A stretch of DNA of 64,000 nt from the NCBI GenBank assembly GCA_023634235.1, contig JAMKCF010000022.1:8300541-8364540 (forward strand). The letters run 5' to 3'. The position numbers were made by a program, and so were the translations under genes. This document shows, piece after piece, positions 27,501-30,730 of the stretch. Below the pieces are notes generated by a model. It saw nothing but the letters and a program-made list of their open reading frames with translations. It was not told the DNA's origin and ran no database searches. Each line of letters begins with the position of its first letter. The stretch's first letter is position 1. Origin of the DNA: Pisaster brevispinus. Taxonomy: Eukaryota > Echinodermata > Asteroidea > Forcipulatida > Asteriidae.

Positions 27501-30372
27501 TTTGACTTCCAAAATAACCTTTGTGAATCAGGAACAGTTCCTATCGATTGGATGCTTGTTGTTCTCTCAAGTGATTCCTATTTACTTTGTACTGATTTTT
27601 GTTTTCCTTCTAGGTTCAACAACGACCCCTCTATAGACATTTTACTGCTTACCACTCATGTGGGAGGCCTAGGTCTGAATCTTACTGGAGCCGACACTGT
27701 GGTGTTTGTTGAACACGACTGGAACCCTACCAGAGATCTGCAGGTAAAGATTCTTGTTAAGTTTCTCAAACCATAACCACCTGAAGTCATTTAAAAAGGT
27801 AATCATAGGTCTTGGTTTGGTTCCGGCTCCAGCTTGGGCTCCGTCACCAATTTTGGAGCAGTGTACATTTTGTTGAAGTGTTTCCGATATCAAACGGAGC
27901 CAGGAGATGGGGTGCTTTTTCAGTGGCCTTTTTCGGTGGCTGTTACTAAACACAGTGTAGACTGTTGTCTGGTATGTGGTTTGACGGACTAGAAAGGTAA
28001 GCAATCTCACTCACTCAGTCACTCATCCGCAAAGACAGCATTGGATCATCAAGCTGCCTTCCTTTGCCCACAACGAGTAGCTTGGTTCCAGATACTCTCT
28101 ACTTCACTTGGTTGACCATGTTTATTTATCCAGGGTTTTCTTTGGCACCCTCTTGGATCCGCCCAGCCGAGAGCTGGAGGTTGATCTTGCCAGGATTTGA
28201 TAGCAATGTCAAGTGTCTTCTTGGCTGGTGTGTTATCAACCAGGTGTTTGACGTGGTTGAAGAGGGTAGGGCACCAGTGAAGGATTGGAGAGGCCATCGC
28301 GTGGGTGTCCTGCGGGTGGCGCTGTTGTTGCTGAAACCAGTAAATGCCAAGGATGGATCTCTGACATCTTAGATGGAATGATTCAAGCAGCTTTAGACCA
28401 GGGGTTGTTTACGAGAGGTATCGATACAGCGCGCTGCCCATGGTAGCGAGGCTCGTACCATGCATCTCACAACAAACAGAATGGCGGCCAACAAGATTAG
28501 TGAAAATCGATCAACAATGTCTTTTGTAGTTAAGATTTGTCTTCTTTTAGTTTTCGGTTGACCACTCTCACTTAATTCCTGCAGGCAATGGACAGAGCTC
28601 ATCGTATCGGCCAGAAGAGAGTCGTCAATGTGTACCGACTCATCACCAGAGGAACGCTGGAAGAGAAAATCATGGGGTAAGTTTTGTTATCAAGAACACT
28701 GAATTTAGGGCGGTCAGGTTGGCATAGTGGTATCTTTCGTCGCCTTCCACCTTTGTGGCACCGGTTCGAATTCCGTTGGGAAACTATGGGGATTGGGCTT
28801 TTCAGACCCTACCGGTTGTAAAACGGTCATTGCACTAAAGTTTAAAAAACAATTCATGTTTTTCTATGTACTACTTTTTGTACCTTTTAAATATTTTTGT
28901 AAGAACACATCCAATTTGGCCTGTGGGCTATGATTATATGTTTGTTTTAAATAAAAAATCAAATATCAAATATCAAAGTAAATGCTTTCTTGGTTGATTA
29001 AACGAATGATTTCCCTTCATTTTATTAAAGTTATTTTCACTGAAGTGAATGCTTCATTGTTGGTTAATCACACTAATAATTTCACTTCATGTTATTAAAG
29101 TTATTTTTTTGAAGTGAATGCTTCATTCGTGGTTGTGACATGAATGATTTCACTTCATTTTATTAAAGTTATTTTCACTGAAGTGAATGCTTCATTGTTG
29201 GTTAATCACACTAATAATTTCACTTAATGTTATTAAAGTTATTTTCACTGAAGTGAATGCTTCATTGTTGGTTGTGACATGAATGATTTCACTTCATTCT
29301 ATTGAAGTTATTTTCACTGAAGTGTATGCTTCATTGTTGGTTAATCACACTAATAATTTCACTTCATGTTATTAAAGTTATTTTCACTGAAGTGAATGCT
29401 TCATTGTTGGTTGTGACATGAATGATTTCACTTCATTTTATCGAAGTTATTTTCACTGAAGTAAATGCTTAATTGTTGGTTAATCACACTAATGATTTCA
29501 CTTCATTTTATTGAAGGTATTTTTACTGAAGTAAATGCTTCATTGTTTGTTAATCACACTTATGATTTCACTTCATTTCATTAAAGTTTTTTTCACTGAA
29601 GTTAATGCTTCATTGTTGGTTGCTCACATGAATGCTTTCACGTAAATGAATCAAAGTTATTTTCACTGAAGTGAATGCTTCATTGTTGGTTGTGACATGA
29701 ATGATTTCATTTCTTTCTCAACAGGCTGCAGAAGTTCAAGATGAACATTGCGAATGCGGTCATAACTCAAGATAACTCCAGTCTCCAGTCCATGGGAACG
29801 GATCAACTTCTAGATCTATTCTCACTTGATCAGGTAATCTAGCCATGCTAAAAGATTGTTTGTATAAAAGTGTAACCATTCATTGTGGGGTGTTGTGGCT
29901 GAGCAGTTAAGAGCACTGGACTCTAGGGAAAAAAATCCACACACTCCTCGGGTGGGATTCCAACCCACGACCCTCACATTCATATTTACATTTAGGGTTT
30001 AATTCCACAACAATGTGTGATATGCACTGCATACTCAGTGATTCCCAAGCCTTGTAGGGTAAGTGTGCTCCGCATTGTGCAAATGGTCAATAGAAAAAAA
30101 GTTTTTATTGTTTGAAAATAACTGTCAAACCTTTGAAAATAACTGTCAAACCTTTTGGTTATATTTTCTGTTCAAATGATTTTTACTTTTGTCTTTAGGG
30201 CAAGCCGGGAGGATCTGAGGACCCCCAGAAGGATTCCTCCACCTCCTCAGCAGGAGGATCAGGTAAACAGACGACTAGCAGCGTCTTACAGGGTTTGAAT
30301 GAACTCTGGGATGAGAAGCAGTACGAGAATGAGTACAATCTGGATGCATTCATGAACTCTCTGACAAGTTGA
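440..30372 (+). CDS. BTAF1: BTAF1 / Mot1 TBP-removing Snf2 ATPase, 3' part, 29 exons
   Basis: BTAF1 (TAF172, yeast Mot1) is a nuclear Snf2/Swi2-family ATPase that grips TBP with N-terminal HEAT repeats and uses ATP to pull it off DNA. Twenty-nine exons listed separately join in frame to 1464 residues plus stop. Human BTAF1 has 1849, so about 385 N-terminal residues are off the left edge. In window numbering, residues 1-870 are HEAT repeats and linkers, and about 873-1464 are the ATPase and tail. The helicase motifs are all visible: I (DDMGLGKT), Ia (CPPTLTGHW), II (DEGH), III (LSGTPIQNN), IV ([11 protein letters not shown]), V ([14 protein letters not shown]) and VI ([12 protein letters not shown]). 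DEGH rather than DEAH is typical of the Mot1 subfamily. Motif order, family-specific text such as [14 protein letters not shown] and the C-terminal tail leave little doubt. No frame break is seen. The intron arrays at exons 4 and 19 are the odd features. Confidence 0.96.
718..920. repeat. Foldback element in intron 1
   Basis: Left arm GATCAAAGCAGGC..GGCTGTACATGGA and right arm TCCATGTACAGCC..GCCTGCTTTGATC are inverted copies. The outer GGCTGTGTCGTC pairs with the GACAACACAGCC region. The arms are about 75 bp with a short centre. This looks like a MITE-type element; no coding sequence is present. Confidence 0.75.
1149..1394 (+). CDS. BTAF1: BTAF1 exon 2 (HEAT repeats)
   Basis: Residues 48-129. 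[20 protein letters not shown] is almost identical to the human protein. It is bounded by CCTGCAG|GTATCA and CAACAG|GTAATT, phase 0 at both ends. Confidence 0.95.
1530..1878 (+). repeat. SINE-a copy
   Basis: The tRNA-like head has a B-box-like GGTTCAATTCC near 1581, followed by the family text TGTGTCCTTGAGCAAGGCACTTAACC and a tail ending in TATATAAGAAGC..TTATTATTATGC. It sits in intron 2 of BTAF1 in sense orientation. The preceding TTAGCCTTCGAGAAAGACTC at 1466 is a fragment of another repeat also present at 21871 and 22507. Confidence 0.75.
1960..2067 (+). CDS. BTAF1: BTAF1 exon 3 (HEAT repeat)
   Basis: Residues 130-165, including LRHIFQRC (human LRHIFQFC). The acceptor is ATTGTAG|GTTCCC and the donor GAAAAG|GTATCC, phase 0. 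It is the splice donor partner facing the decoy array downstream. Confidence 0.94.
2437..3341 (+). repeat. Tandem array of eight broken copies of BTAF1 exon 4 with decoy acceptors
   Basis: Each unit is a polypyrimidine tract with TAG, followed by about 85 nt copied from the 5' part of exon 4 and a short intron-like spacer. Exon-like starts lie at 2437 (oldest, with an inserted ACATGTGCTA), 2558, 2670, 2782, 2894, 3006, 3118 and 3230, with the real exon at 3342. The last eight starts are exactly 112 bp apart. In every copy the two tryptophan codons of the real exon (CCT TGG; GTA TGG) read as stops (TGA, or TAA then TGA in the first). No copy carries the exon's donor end. Confidence 0.95.
3342..3491 (+). 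CDS. BTAF1: BTAF1 exon 4 (HEAT repeat)
   Basis: Residues 166-215, [20 protein letters not shown] then [13 protein letters not shown] (human ..AAACPWMGAWLCLMMQPS). It is the ninth and only intact unit of the 112-bp series: both tryptophans are kept and the donor AAAG|GTAAGA is present. Phase 0. Confidence 0.95.
3550..3838 (+). repeat. SINE-e copy in intron 4
   Basis: The tRNA-like segment has GGTTTGAATCC (B box), flanked by TCATTGTGAAATCAGCGGTT and its rough inverse TTCACAATGATTAG. It is followed by a body with CCCCTTGTGG. A matching copy lies on the minus strand at 10575-10845. Confidence 0.65.
3844..3989 (+). CDS. BTAF1: BTAF1 exon 5
   Basis: Residues 216 to the split codon 264. It is charged and serine-rich ([18 protein letters not shown]), matching the weakly conserved linker before LLGALC in human. 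The donor is CAAG|GTTAGT, phase 2. Confidence 0.9.
4150..4420. repeat. Dispersed repeat of unknown class
   Basis: It carries GGGGAGGTTGTTCCACAGTC and TATATAGCGCC, phrases typical of retroelement 3' ends in invertebrates. I see no ORF. Class assignment is inference. Confidence 0.35.
4595..4627. repeat. MITE-K end fragment
   Basis: Only the terminal GGTAAGCAGTGCCATGAAAT and TGGGCCC end is present, matching the ends of the copies at 12795-13043 and 48008-48209. Confidence 0.6.
4908..5048. repeat. Small palindromic element in intron 5
   Basis: AATTGGTGGCTACAGCTATG is repeated in inverse as CATAGCTGTAGCCATAGCCA..CAATT, with outer TTAGGTCATGTC pairing GACACAGCCTAA. The arms are about 45 bp. Confidence 0.8.
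5157..5325 (+). CDS. BTAF1: BTAF1 exon 6 (HEAT repeat)
   Basis: Residues 264-320: [29 protein letters not shown], human FHLNSKSALQRISVALVICEWA. The acceptor is TATCAG|GTTACT; it completes an Arg codon begun in exon 5. Donor AAG|GTGAGC, phase 0. Confidence 0.95.
5518..5760 (+). repeat. SINE-d copy in intron 6
   Basis: It starts GGTTGGCTGAGTGG with a degenerate B box (CGATTCGATACCC) and then CTTGCATGTGGATTGGGTTT. The same body is seen at 43108 and 28708. An internal TTTTCCCTATAGGGG is locally repeated about three times. Confidence 0.65.
5881..5991 (+). CDS. BTAF1: BTAF1 exon 7
   Basis: Residues 321-357: [18 protein letters not shown], human LYYDEIAVPFTRMQNECK. Acceptor TTCACAG|GATTTC, donor CAAG|GTTCGT, phase 0. 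Confidence 0.95.
6421..6690 (+). mobile_element. Non-LTR retrotransposon (LINE) 3' fragment in intron 7
   Basis: A short translated stretch at about 6445-6546 reads [20 protein letters not shown], the usual C-terminal signature of CR1/L2-like reverse transcriptases (LWNSLP..SL..FK..L). It is followed by an AT-rich 3' UTR ending near GCGCTCAATGAATGC. The element is 5'-truncated and dead. Confidence 0.6.
6691..7205. other. Unremarkable intron 7 remainder
   Basis: AT-rich intron with no ORF or repeat arms that I can support. The pyrimidine tract of exon 8 is at its right end. Confidence 0.5.
7206..7264 (+). CDS. BTAF1: BTAF1 exon 8 (59 nt)
   Basis: Residues 358 to split codon 377 ([20 protein letters not shown]). 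It is the shortest exon, in a poorly conserved stretch (human ISSLADVHIEVGNRVNNNVL). It is supported by TTCTTCAG acceptor, GG|GTGAGC donor and the matching phase of exon 9. Confidence 0.85.
7265..7952. other. Intron 8, no clear element
   Basis: I see no repeat arms or tRNA-like boxes. The minus-strand open frame at 7651-7971 crosses the exon 9 acceptor and has no recognisable domain. Confidence 0.5.
7953..8120 (+). CDS. BTAF1: BTAF1 exon 9
   Basis: Residues 377 to split 433: [34 protein letters not shown], aligned with human LTIDQASDLVTT..TNQEWQVL. It is probably helical. Donor ATCAG|GTATCA, phase 2. Confidence 0.92.
8361..8472. repeat. MITE-A, truncated copy
   Basis: The left end GGGCCCATTTTCATAGAGCT and internal CACCAGAATAAGGTTACCAG are present; the right half is missing. 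Confidence 0.8.
8586..8703 (+). CDS. BTAF1: BTAF1 exon 10 (HEAT repeat)
   Basis: Residues 433-472: [20 protein letters not shown], human AVVSLQQLPEKLNPIIKPLM. Acceptor TTGACAG, donor CAG|GTATGT, phase 0. Confidence 0.95.
8815..9240 (+). repeat. SINE-a fragments in tandem
   Basis: Three overlapping pieces each begin near GTTTCTGATCAGCAGAGT and contain the B-box GGTTCGAGTCC. The last two units (8962-9098 and 9100-9236 approximately) repeat with a period near 137 bp, including TGTTGTTGGGGCTTGTGTTC. It is an internal tandem duplication of a SINE, not coding. Confidence 0.75.
9405..9558 (+). repeat. Dispersed element, CCTGGAATTTCATCTTTGAG family
   Basis: About 150 bp also found at 40710-40860 and 54714-54870. 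Shared text includes TTTGAGAGGGCA.GGCCAT, AAAGGGCGCTTCCATTGG and GGCAACGGAGG. At 54714 the ends AGGCCTGGAATTTC and GAAATCCAGGCCT are inverted, suggesting a MITE. Confidence 0.7.
9590..9755 (-). repeat. SINE-b copy (minus)
   Basis: Read on the minus strand the tRNA-like head shows TAGCTCAGTTGGTAGAGC and a degenerate B box GGTTCAAGTCC, followed by the CAATTTTTC body. It lies between exons 10 and 11. Confidence 0.75.
9890..10210 (+). CDS. BTAF1: BTAF1 exon 11, with Ser/Gly-rich insert
   Basis: Residues 473-579. The start ([20 protein letters not shown]) matches human IAKLLQQCTTRTPCPNSKI. The middle, [20 protein letters not shown], is a low-complexity linker unlike the human one. The end [13 protein letters not shown] matches HRGIITLYRHQK. 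Donor CAT|GTGAGT, phase 0. Confidence 0.94.
10240..10560 (-). repeat. Dispersed repeat related to 30880-31055
   Basis: TTTCTGGTGATG.ACAGAGTCTG and AAACCTC are shared with 30977-31015. On the minus strand it is open for 102 codons, but the second copy is not open in the same way, so I treat it as a mobile fragment and not a gene. Confidence 0.5.
10575..10845 (-). repeat. SINE-e copy (minus)
   Basis: The tRNA-like part reads, on the minus strand, TGGTTAGCAGGACTTGCAAT with B box GGTTCGAATCC. Its body matches the plus copy at 3550-3838 inverted. Confidence 0.7.
10988..11255 (+). CDS. BTAF1: BTAF1 exon 12
   Basis: Residues 580 to split 669: [32 protein letters not shown], human VQRRGAEFALTTIVKHFGGEM. 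The donor is TTTG|GTAGAA, phase 1, required by the Asp codon completed in exon 13. Confidence 0.93.
11382..11580 (-). repeat. SINE-a copy (minus)
   Basis: Minus-strand head GGGGTGTCGTGGCCAAGCGG, long variable arm and B box GAGTTCGAATCC, then CCTTGAGCAAGGCAC and CACCCAGGAGTAC. It lies just after exon 12. Confidence 0.8.
11802..11908 (+). CDS. BTAF1: BTAF1 exon 13
   Basis: Residues 669-704: [20 protein letters not shown], human DSPAQELVNSLQVFETAAAS. Acceptor CCTTCAG|ACCCCA, donor AAA|GTAAGG, phase 0. Confidence 0.95.
12160..12440 (+). mobile_element. LINE 3' fragment in intron 13
   Basis: At 12219-12290 the frame reads [19 protein letters not shown], again the reverse-transcriptase C-terminus signature (PRLWN.L..FK). 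The tail has CTATATAAATGCTCTGTG followed by TTATTATTA. It is 5'-truncated, with an in-frame stop soon after. Confidence 0.6.
12455..12794 (-). repeat. SINE-b/SINE-a composite, inverted mate of 48210-48558
   Basis: It contains a minus-strand SINE-b head (GCTCAATTGGTAGCGCACCA) at about 12590-12620 and a SINE-a fragment at 12700-12793. The whole block and the following MITE-K occur in the opposite orientation at 48008-48558. Confidence 0.8.
12795..13043. repeat. MITE-K copy
   Basis: The ends GAGCCCAATTTCATGGCTCT and AGAGCCATGATATTGGGCCC are inverted. The interior repeats CGCAAGC and GCTTAC words. Its best relative is 48008-48209, inverted. Confidence 0.85.
13231..13581 (+). CDS. BTAF1: BTAF1 exon 14 (HEAT repeats, highly conserved)
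   Basis: Residues 705-821. It includes [40 protein letters not shown] and [12 protein letters not shown], close to human over its whole length. Acceptor TTTCCAG, donor GAG|GTGGGT, phase 0. Confidence 0.97.
13938..14464. repeat. MITE-A copy split by a nested foldback
   Basis: The left end (TTCGTGGAGCTGCTTAAGCA) is at 13941 and the right half (ACCAGTCACAGATGGTACAT .. AGCTCTATGAAATTGGGCC) at 14340-14464. They are separated by the nested element at 14010-14312. Confidence 0.75.
14010..14312. repeat. Foldback with tRNA-like core nested in MITE-A
   Basis: Left arm AATATAATTTGTTTTTTACT..ACTTTCCCAAGTT pairs over about 70 bp with right arm AACTTGGGAAAGT..AATTATATT. Between the arms, 14148-14222 resembles a tRNA (TAGCTCAGTGG, TCGTAGGTTCGAATCCCACC), but the D-arm region is too long. 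It is an inverted-repeat element that carries a tRNA-like segment. Confidence 0.85.
14489..14680. repeat. MITE-A, near-complete copy
   Basis: 192 bp with both ends (GGCCCATTTTCATAAAGCTG; CAGCTCTATGAAATTGGGCC) and inner words AGTAGCTA and CAGAATAAGG. It ends 48 bp before exon 15. Confidence 0.88.
14729..14881 (+). CDS. BTAF1: BTAF1 exon 15
   Basis: Residues 822-872: [20 protein letters not shown] and ELRKYQQ, the link from HEAT repeats to the ATPase. Acceptor AAACAG|GCAGGG (not the GCAG two bases later, by frame). Donor CAG|GTAATA, phase 0. Confidence 0.95.
14912..15297 (-). repeat. SINE-a, near full length (minus)
   Basis: On the minus strand it runs GGCGTGTCGTGGCCGAGCAG, B box GGTTCGAGTCC, CTTAAGCAAAACTTAACC and a body ending CACTATTTTTATTATTA. 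It is the best reference copy for the family in this window. Confidence 0.88.
15345..15640. repeat. Dispersed repeat shared with 46630-46830
   Basis: Both copies contain CCTGTGAAAGTTTCAGCTGA followed by ATACAGTGTCT and, later, GTGACAGCGG.TACC. No coding sense. Confidence 0.6.
15690..15741. repeat. End fragment of the GGAGTGCTATT element
   Basis: GCCAGGTATTTTGAGC and GCGGAGTGCTATT match 48770-48813. The complete element is at 25738-25960. TGACGTCA is at 15715. Confidence 0.55.
16132..16269 (+). CDS. BTAF1: BTAF1 exon 16, Walker A (motif I)
   Basis: Residues 873-918: [20 protein letters not shown] then [17 protein letters not shown]. The GKT lysine binds ATP phosphate. Acceptor TTGTTCAG|GATGGT, donor AAA|GTAAGT, phase 0. 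Confidence 0.97.
16283..16980 (+). repeat. SINE-c copy with an insertion
   Basis: Head GGTTGGCTTGTGCGTAAAGC and B box CTGGTTCGATTCC at 16338. The body is interrupted near 16490 and resumes at about 16840, ending AATTATTATTATTACTATT. The inserted segment has CTAGCCCG and CGGGCTAG words in inverse orientation (16510 and 16795). A second family copy is at 30450-30730. Confidence 0.65.
17110..17262. repeat. Palindromic element in intron 16
   Basis: Ends GGCCGATTTCACAAAG and CTTTGTGAAATCGACC are inverted, with a centre at TGTGATGTCACA. A longer relative with the same ends is at 47309-47705. Confidence 0.8.
17420..17660. repeat. Dispersed repeat, inverted relative of 21004-21250
   Basis: TCTCATAGAAAAACAGTC and GACTACCTGTCCTGGATTAA appear as inverse complements at 21030-21110, and ATGACCTCTAAACCTTCCAG at 21230. 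Confidence 0.6.
17845..17996 (+). CDS. BTAF1: BTAF1 exon 17, motif Ia
   Basis: Residues 919 to split 969: [20 protein letters not shown] and [14 protein letters not shown]. Acceptor CATGCAG, donor AATT|GTACGT, phase 2. Confidence 0.96.
18079..18242. repeat. MITE-C copy
   Basis: Ends TAGACCCTTTGCATATGACA and TTTATGCAAGGGGTCTA are inverted. The size is about 165 bp, like the copies at 26943 and 32529. Confidence 0.75.
18307..18656 (-). repeat. SINE-a (minus)
   Basis: Minus-strand copy running from GTGGCAGGTCGTGGCCGAGC to CAAACATAGCTCCGCATACC. The B box is degenerate. Confidence 0.75.
18722..18799 (+). CDS. BTAF1: BTAF1 exon 18
   Basis: Residues 969 to split 995: [18 protein letters not shown], human [18 protein letters not shown]. 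Acceptor ATTACAG|GTTACG, donor TTCAG|GTAGGT, phase 2. Confidence 0.96.
18855..19325. repeat. GAGGCT hexamer array with inverted flanks
   Basis: About 290 bp of near-perfect GAGGCT repeats (18900-19190), flanked on the left by GATGCT words and on the right by CATCAGCATCAGC and CATCAGCC words. The outer parts are inverse complements, so the strand could fold around the hexamer core. It fills most of the 666-bp intron 18. The long Leu-Arg frame across it is a by-product. Confidence 0.93.
19466..19595 (+). CDS. BTAF1: BTAF1 exon 19, motif II (DEGH) and motif III
   Basis: Residues 995-1038: [20 protein letters not shown] and [14 protein letters not shown] coordinates Mg-ATP. Acceptor TTTGTAG, donor CAG|GTATTG, phase 0. 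Its 3' end is copied several times downstream. Confidence 0.96.
19596..20130 (+). repeat. Tandem array of degenerate copies of the exon 19 donor end
   Basis: Five partial copies of CATCAAGCAGCTGAGTGCA..TATCAGGGACACCCATACAG plus the first intron bases (GTATTGTACCCAGTG). The donor GT is kept at 19713, 19899 and 19995 and lost near 19805 and 20112. Spacing varies from about 93 to 117 bp. Using a decoy donor would keep intron sequence with an in-frame stop (GGCGAGTGA at 19636-19644). Confidence 0.92.
20161..20402. repeat. MITE-A relative, long perfect-style palindrome
   Basis: 242 bp with inverted arms of about 105 bp: GGGCCCAATTTCATAGAGCT..AAATTTCTTCCTTGATAAAA against its inverse at 20330-20402. 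The ends are MITE-A, but the interior is its own inverse complement, unlike the standard copies. Confidence 0.92.
20405..20630. repeat. Second long palindrome, different family
   Basis: 226 bp. CAATCAGGTGAGG..TTGCGG starts the left arm and its inverse CCGCAAGCCTCACCTGATTG ends the right. The arms are about 105 bp and include GGTTGACAACTCAACG. A lone right end (CCGCAAACCTCACTTGATTA) is at 24318. Confidence 0.92.
20812..20953 (+). CDS. BTAF1: BTAF1 exon 20, end of motif III
   Basis: Residues 1039 to split 1086: [28 protein letters not shown], human [28 protein letters not shown]. Acceptor CGCATAG, donor GCAG|GTCAGT, phase 1. Confidence 0.97.
21004..21250. repeat. Dispersed repeat, mate of 17420-17660
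   Basis: Inverse-orientation copy with AATTAATCCAGGACAGGTAG at 21030 and GAGCGATCTGAAAGGTTGGA at 21223. Confidence 0.6.
21255..21368 (-). repeat. SINE-a head fragment (minus)
   Basis: The minus strand reads GGCCTGTCATGGCTGAACGG with a weak B box (GAGTTCAAGTTCC). Only the head is present. Confidence 0.65.
21369..22068. other. Intron 20 remainder with CT-rich tract
   Basis: 21650-21840 is strongly pyrimidine-rich. A repeat piece TTTTTAGCCTTCAAGAAAGA..CATAGGTCC at 21870-21975 is the uninterrupted form of the locus hit by MITE-A at 22541. The 166-codon minus-strand frame across 21250-21750 has no family features. Confidence 0.5.
22069..22199 (+). CDS. BTAF1: BTAF1 exon 21
   Basis: Residues 1086-1129: [20 protein letters not shown] and [17 protein letters not shown], the [19 protein letters not shown] block of BTAF1. 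Acceptor TTAACAG, donor CAG|GTACAG, phase 0. Confidence 0.97.
22541..22730. repeat. MITE-A inserted inside another repeat
   Basis: Full-length MITE-A (GGGCCTAATAGAGCTGCTTA; CAGCTCTATGATATTGGGCC). Flanks AAAGACTCTGTTGAAAC and TATACCGTAGGTCCTTCTGA are adjacent halves of the repeat intact at 21871-21975, showing the insertion directly. Confidence 0.85.
22858..22986 (+). CDS. BTAF1: BTAF1 exon 22
   Basis: Residues 1130-1172: [14 protein letters not shown], then a variable charged linker, then SHIFQ (human GHVFQ). Acceptor CCAAAAG|GTGCAA, donor CAG|GTAAGT, phase 0. Confidence 0.95.
23212..23331. repeat. Small palindromic element, TAGACTTTGCAAGTCTCGCA ends
   Basis: The left end TAGACTTTGCAAGTCTCGCA pairs with TGCGAGACTTGCACGGTCTA at the right. 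Related words (GACTTGCACTGG, GTGCAAGTCTAG) occur at 55400 and 56429. Confidence 0.8.
23646..23794 (+). CDS. BTAF1: BTAF1 exon 23
   Basis: Residues 1173 to split 1222: [16 protein letters not shown] and [21 protein letters not shown] is a Snf2-family block. Acceptor TTTCAAG, donor CTCAA|GTAAGT, phase 2. Confidence 0.96.
24230..24340. repeat. Dispersed repeat shared with 42090-42200
   Basis: GCAGGGCTTGTACCTCCAAA and TTTACTGGACCAGAAT occur in both. The lone palindrome end of the 20405 family (CCGCAAACCTCACTTGATTA) is at the right. Confidence 0.55.
24612..24758 (+). CDS. BTAF1: BTAF1 exon 24, motif IV
   Basis: Residues 1222 to split 1271: [24 protein letters not shown], human [14 protein letters not shown]. 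It opens the second RecA-like lobe. Acceptor TCTGCAG, donor TTAAG|GTAAGG, phase 2. Confidence 0.96.
24790..25175 (+). mobile_element. LINE 3' fragment in intron 24
   Basis: AGATTCAAAGCTTCCCTTAA begins a short [17 protein letters not shown] reading, the reverse-transcriptase C-terminus. An AT-rich 3' UTR follows, ending AATGTTGACTGATTGATTGA, a (TGAT) tail typical of CR1/L2-like elements. Confidence 0.6.
25240..25500 (-). repeat. SINE-a (minus)
   Basis: Minus-strand copy with B box AGGTTCGAATCC at 25463-25474. Its head is replaced at 25505 by TGAGGAGCCTGTGGATTTTT, a piece of the 14010 foldback family. Confidence 0.75.
25738..25960. repeat. Palindrome-ended element, AATAGCACTCCGCACT family
   Basis: Ends AATAGCACTCCGCACTCG and TTAGTGCAGAGTGCTATT are inverted. 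The interior matches 48631-48813 in inverse orientation (ATGTCCAAGCTTTATG, GAGATC). Confidence 0.8.
26227..26418. repeat. MITE-A, near-complete copy
   Basis: ACCCAATTTCATAGAGCTTC to CAGCTGTATGAAATTGGGCC, 192 bp, with the shared interior CAGCTAAGCAGAAAATTGTT. It lies between exons 24 and 25. Confidence 0.88.
26568..26645 (+). CDS. BTAF1: BTAF1 exon 25
   Basis: Residues 1271 to split 1297: [20 protein letters not shown], human [20 protein letters not shown]. Acceptor TTTCAG, donor CACAG|GTAGTT, phase 2. Confidence 0.96.
26705..27270 (-). repeat. SINE-a (minus) interrupted by MITE-C
   Basis: The tail side begins AATAATAATAATTCTTATAA with GCGCTTT. The head ends TCGGCCACGACACGCCC. The middle is broken at about 26942-27099 by a MITE-C copy. 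Confidence 0.8.
26943..27099. repeat. MITE-C nested in SINE-a
   Basis: ATAGATCAATTGCACATGAC and CCAATGCAAGCGGTCTATT are imperfect inverted ends. Inner arms CATCTTTGATGAAA and TTTCATCAAAGAT pair. A perfect TGACGTCA is at 26959-26966. Confidence 0.82.
27614..27743 (+). CDS. BTAF1: BTAF1 exon 26, motif V
   Basis: Residues 1297-1340: [20 protein letters not shown] then [20 protein letters not shown]. Acceptor CTTCTAG, donor CAG|GTAAAG, phase 0. Confidence 0.97.
27744..28584. other. Intron 26, a repeat end but no other clear element
   Basis: The open frames on both strands at 28049-28372 have no recognisable domain. The block GAGAGGTATCGATACAGCGC at 28414 is the right end of the family at 49900 and 51350. 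Confidence 0.5.
28585..28676 (+). CDS. BTAF1: BTAF1 exon 27, motif VI
   Basis: Residues 1341 to split 1371: [20 protein letters not shown], with the arginine finger RxxRIGQ. Acceptor CCTGCAG, donor ATGGG|GTAAGT, phase 2. Confidence 0.97.
28708..28975 (+). repeat. SINE-d copy with ATCAAAT tail
   Basis: Head CGGTCAGGTTGGCATAGTGG, B box CCGGTTCGAATTCC, then GGGGATTGGGCTTTTCAGAC. It ends in repeated AAATATCAAAT units, a LINE-type tail. Confidence 0.68.
28976..29718. repeat. 69/70-bp minisatellite in intron 27
   Basis: About ten units of GAAGTGAATGCTTCATTGTT.. with unit starts at 29042, 29111, 29180, 29250, 29319 and 29389. Units alternate between GGTTAATCACACTAAT and GGTTGTGACATGAATG types, giving a loose 139-bp dimer. 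The last unit runs into the acceptor of exon 28. Confidence 0.93.
29725..29833 (+). CDS. BTAF1: BTAF1 exon 28
   Basis: Residues 1371-1407: [20 protein letters not shown] and [16 protein letters not shown], human nearly identical. Acceptor TTTCTCAACAG, donor CAG|GTAATC, phase 0. Confidence 0.97.
29886..30060. repeat. Chimeric SINE-a head and 14010-type foldback fragment
   Basis: GTTGTGGCTGAGCAGTTAAG is a SINE-a head in plus sense. It is followed at once by the inverse of a tRNA-like segment (GGGTGGGATTCCAACCCACG) and TGTGATATGCACTGCATACT from the 14010 family. Confidence 0.65.
30199..30372 (+). CDS. BTAF1: BTAF1 exon 29, C-terminus and stop
   Basis: Residues 1408-1464 then TGA. A Ser/Gly/Asp linker leads to the conserved tail [20 protein letters not shown], human LSDLWDQEQYDSEYSLENFM. 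Acceptor GTCTTTAG. No further intron. Confidence 0.96.
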   Translation, partial: GKPGGSEDPQKDSSTSSAGGSGKQTTSSVLQGLNELWDEKQYENEYNLDAFMNSLTS

Positions 30373-30449
30373 TCAATGTGTACGGGTTTTCTTACCACCC
30401 TTGTGAAGCTTTCATCTAGACTTTCCCTTAGCAGTGGTCCGCTGGGGTG

Positions 30450-30730
30450 GGGTGGGGTGGCTAGTGCGTAAAGCACTTGCCTCTCACCAAATGTGGCCCT
30501 GGTTCGATACCCGGTTAAGGCCATATGTGAGAAGAGTTGAGCATTGGTTCTCTTCTATGCCACGAGGGTTTTTCTGCTTGCCCTCCTGTTTTCTTCTCTC
30601 TGGATAAATCGATCTGTGGCTGTGCTTCATGGTCATCAACGGTTGATACCTGCAGCTTGAACTTGTTATAGCTGCATCCTTTCCACTTCAGCTTCCCAGC
30701 TGCAAGTAAGGACAATTAGCCTCCCAAGTT
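30450..30730 (+). repeat. SINE-c copy
   Basis: GGTGGCTAGTGCGTAAAGCA, B box CCTGGTTCGATACCC, then TATGCCACGAGGGTTTTTCT and GACAATTAGCCTCCCAAGTT. The shared text with 16283-16980 defines the family's two halves. Confidence 0.75.
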
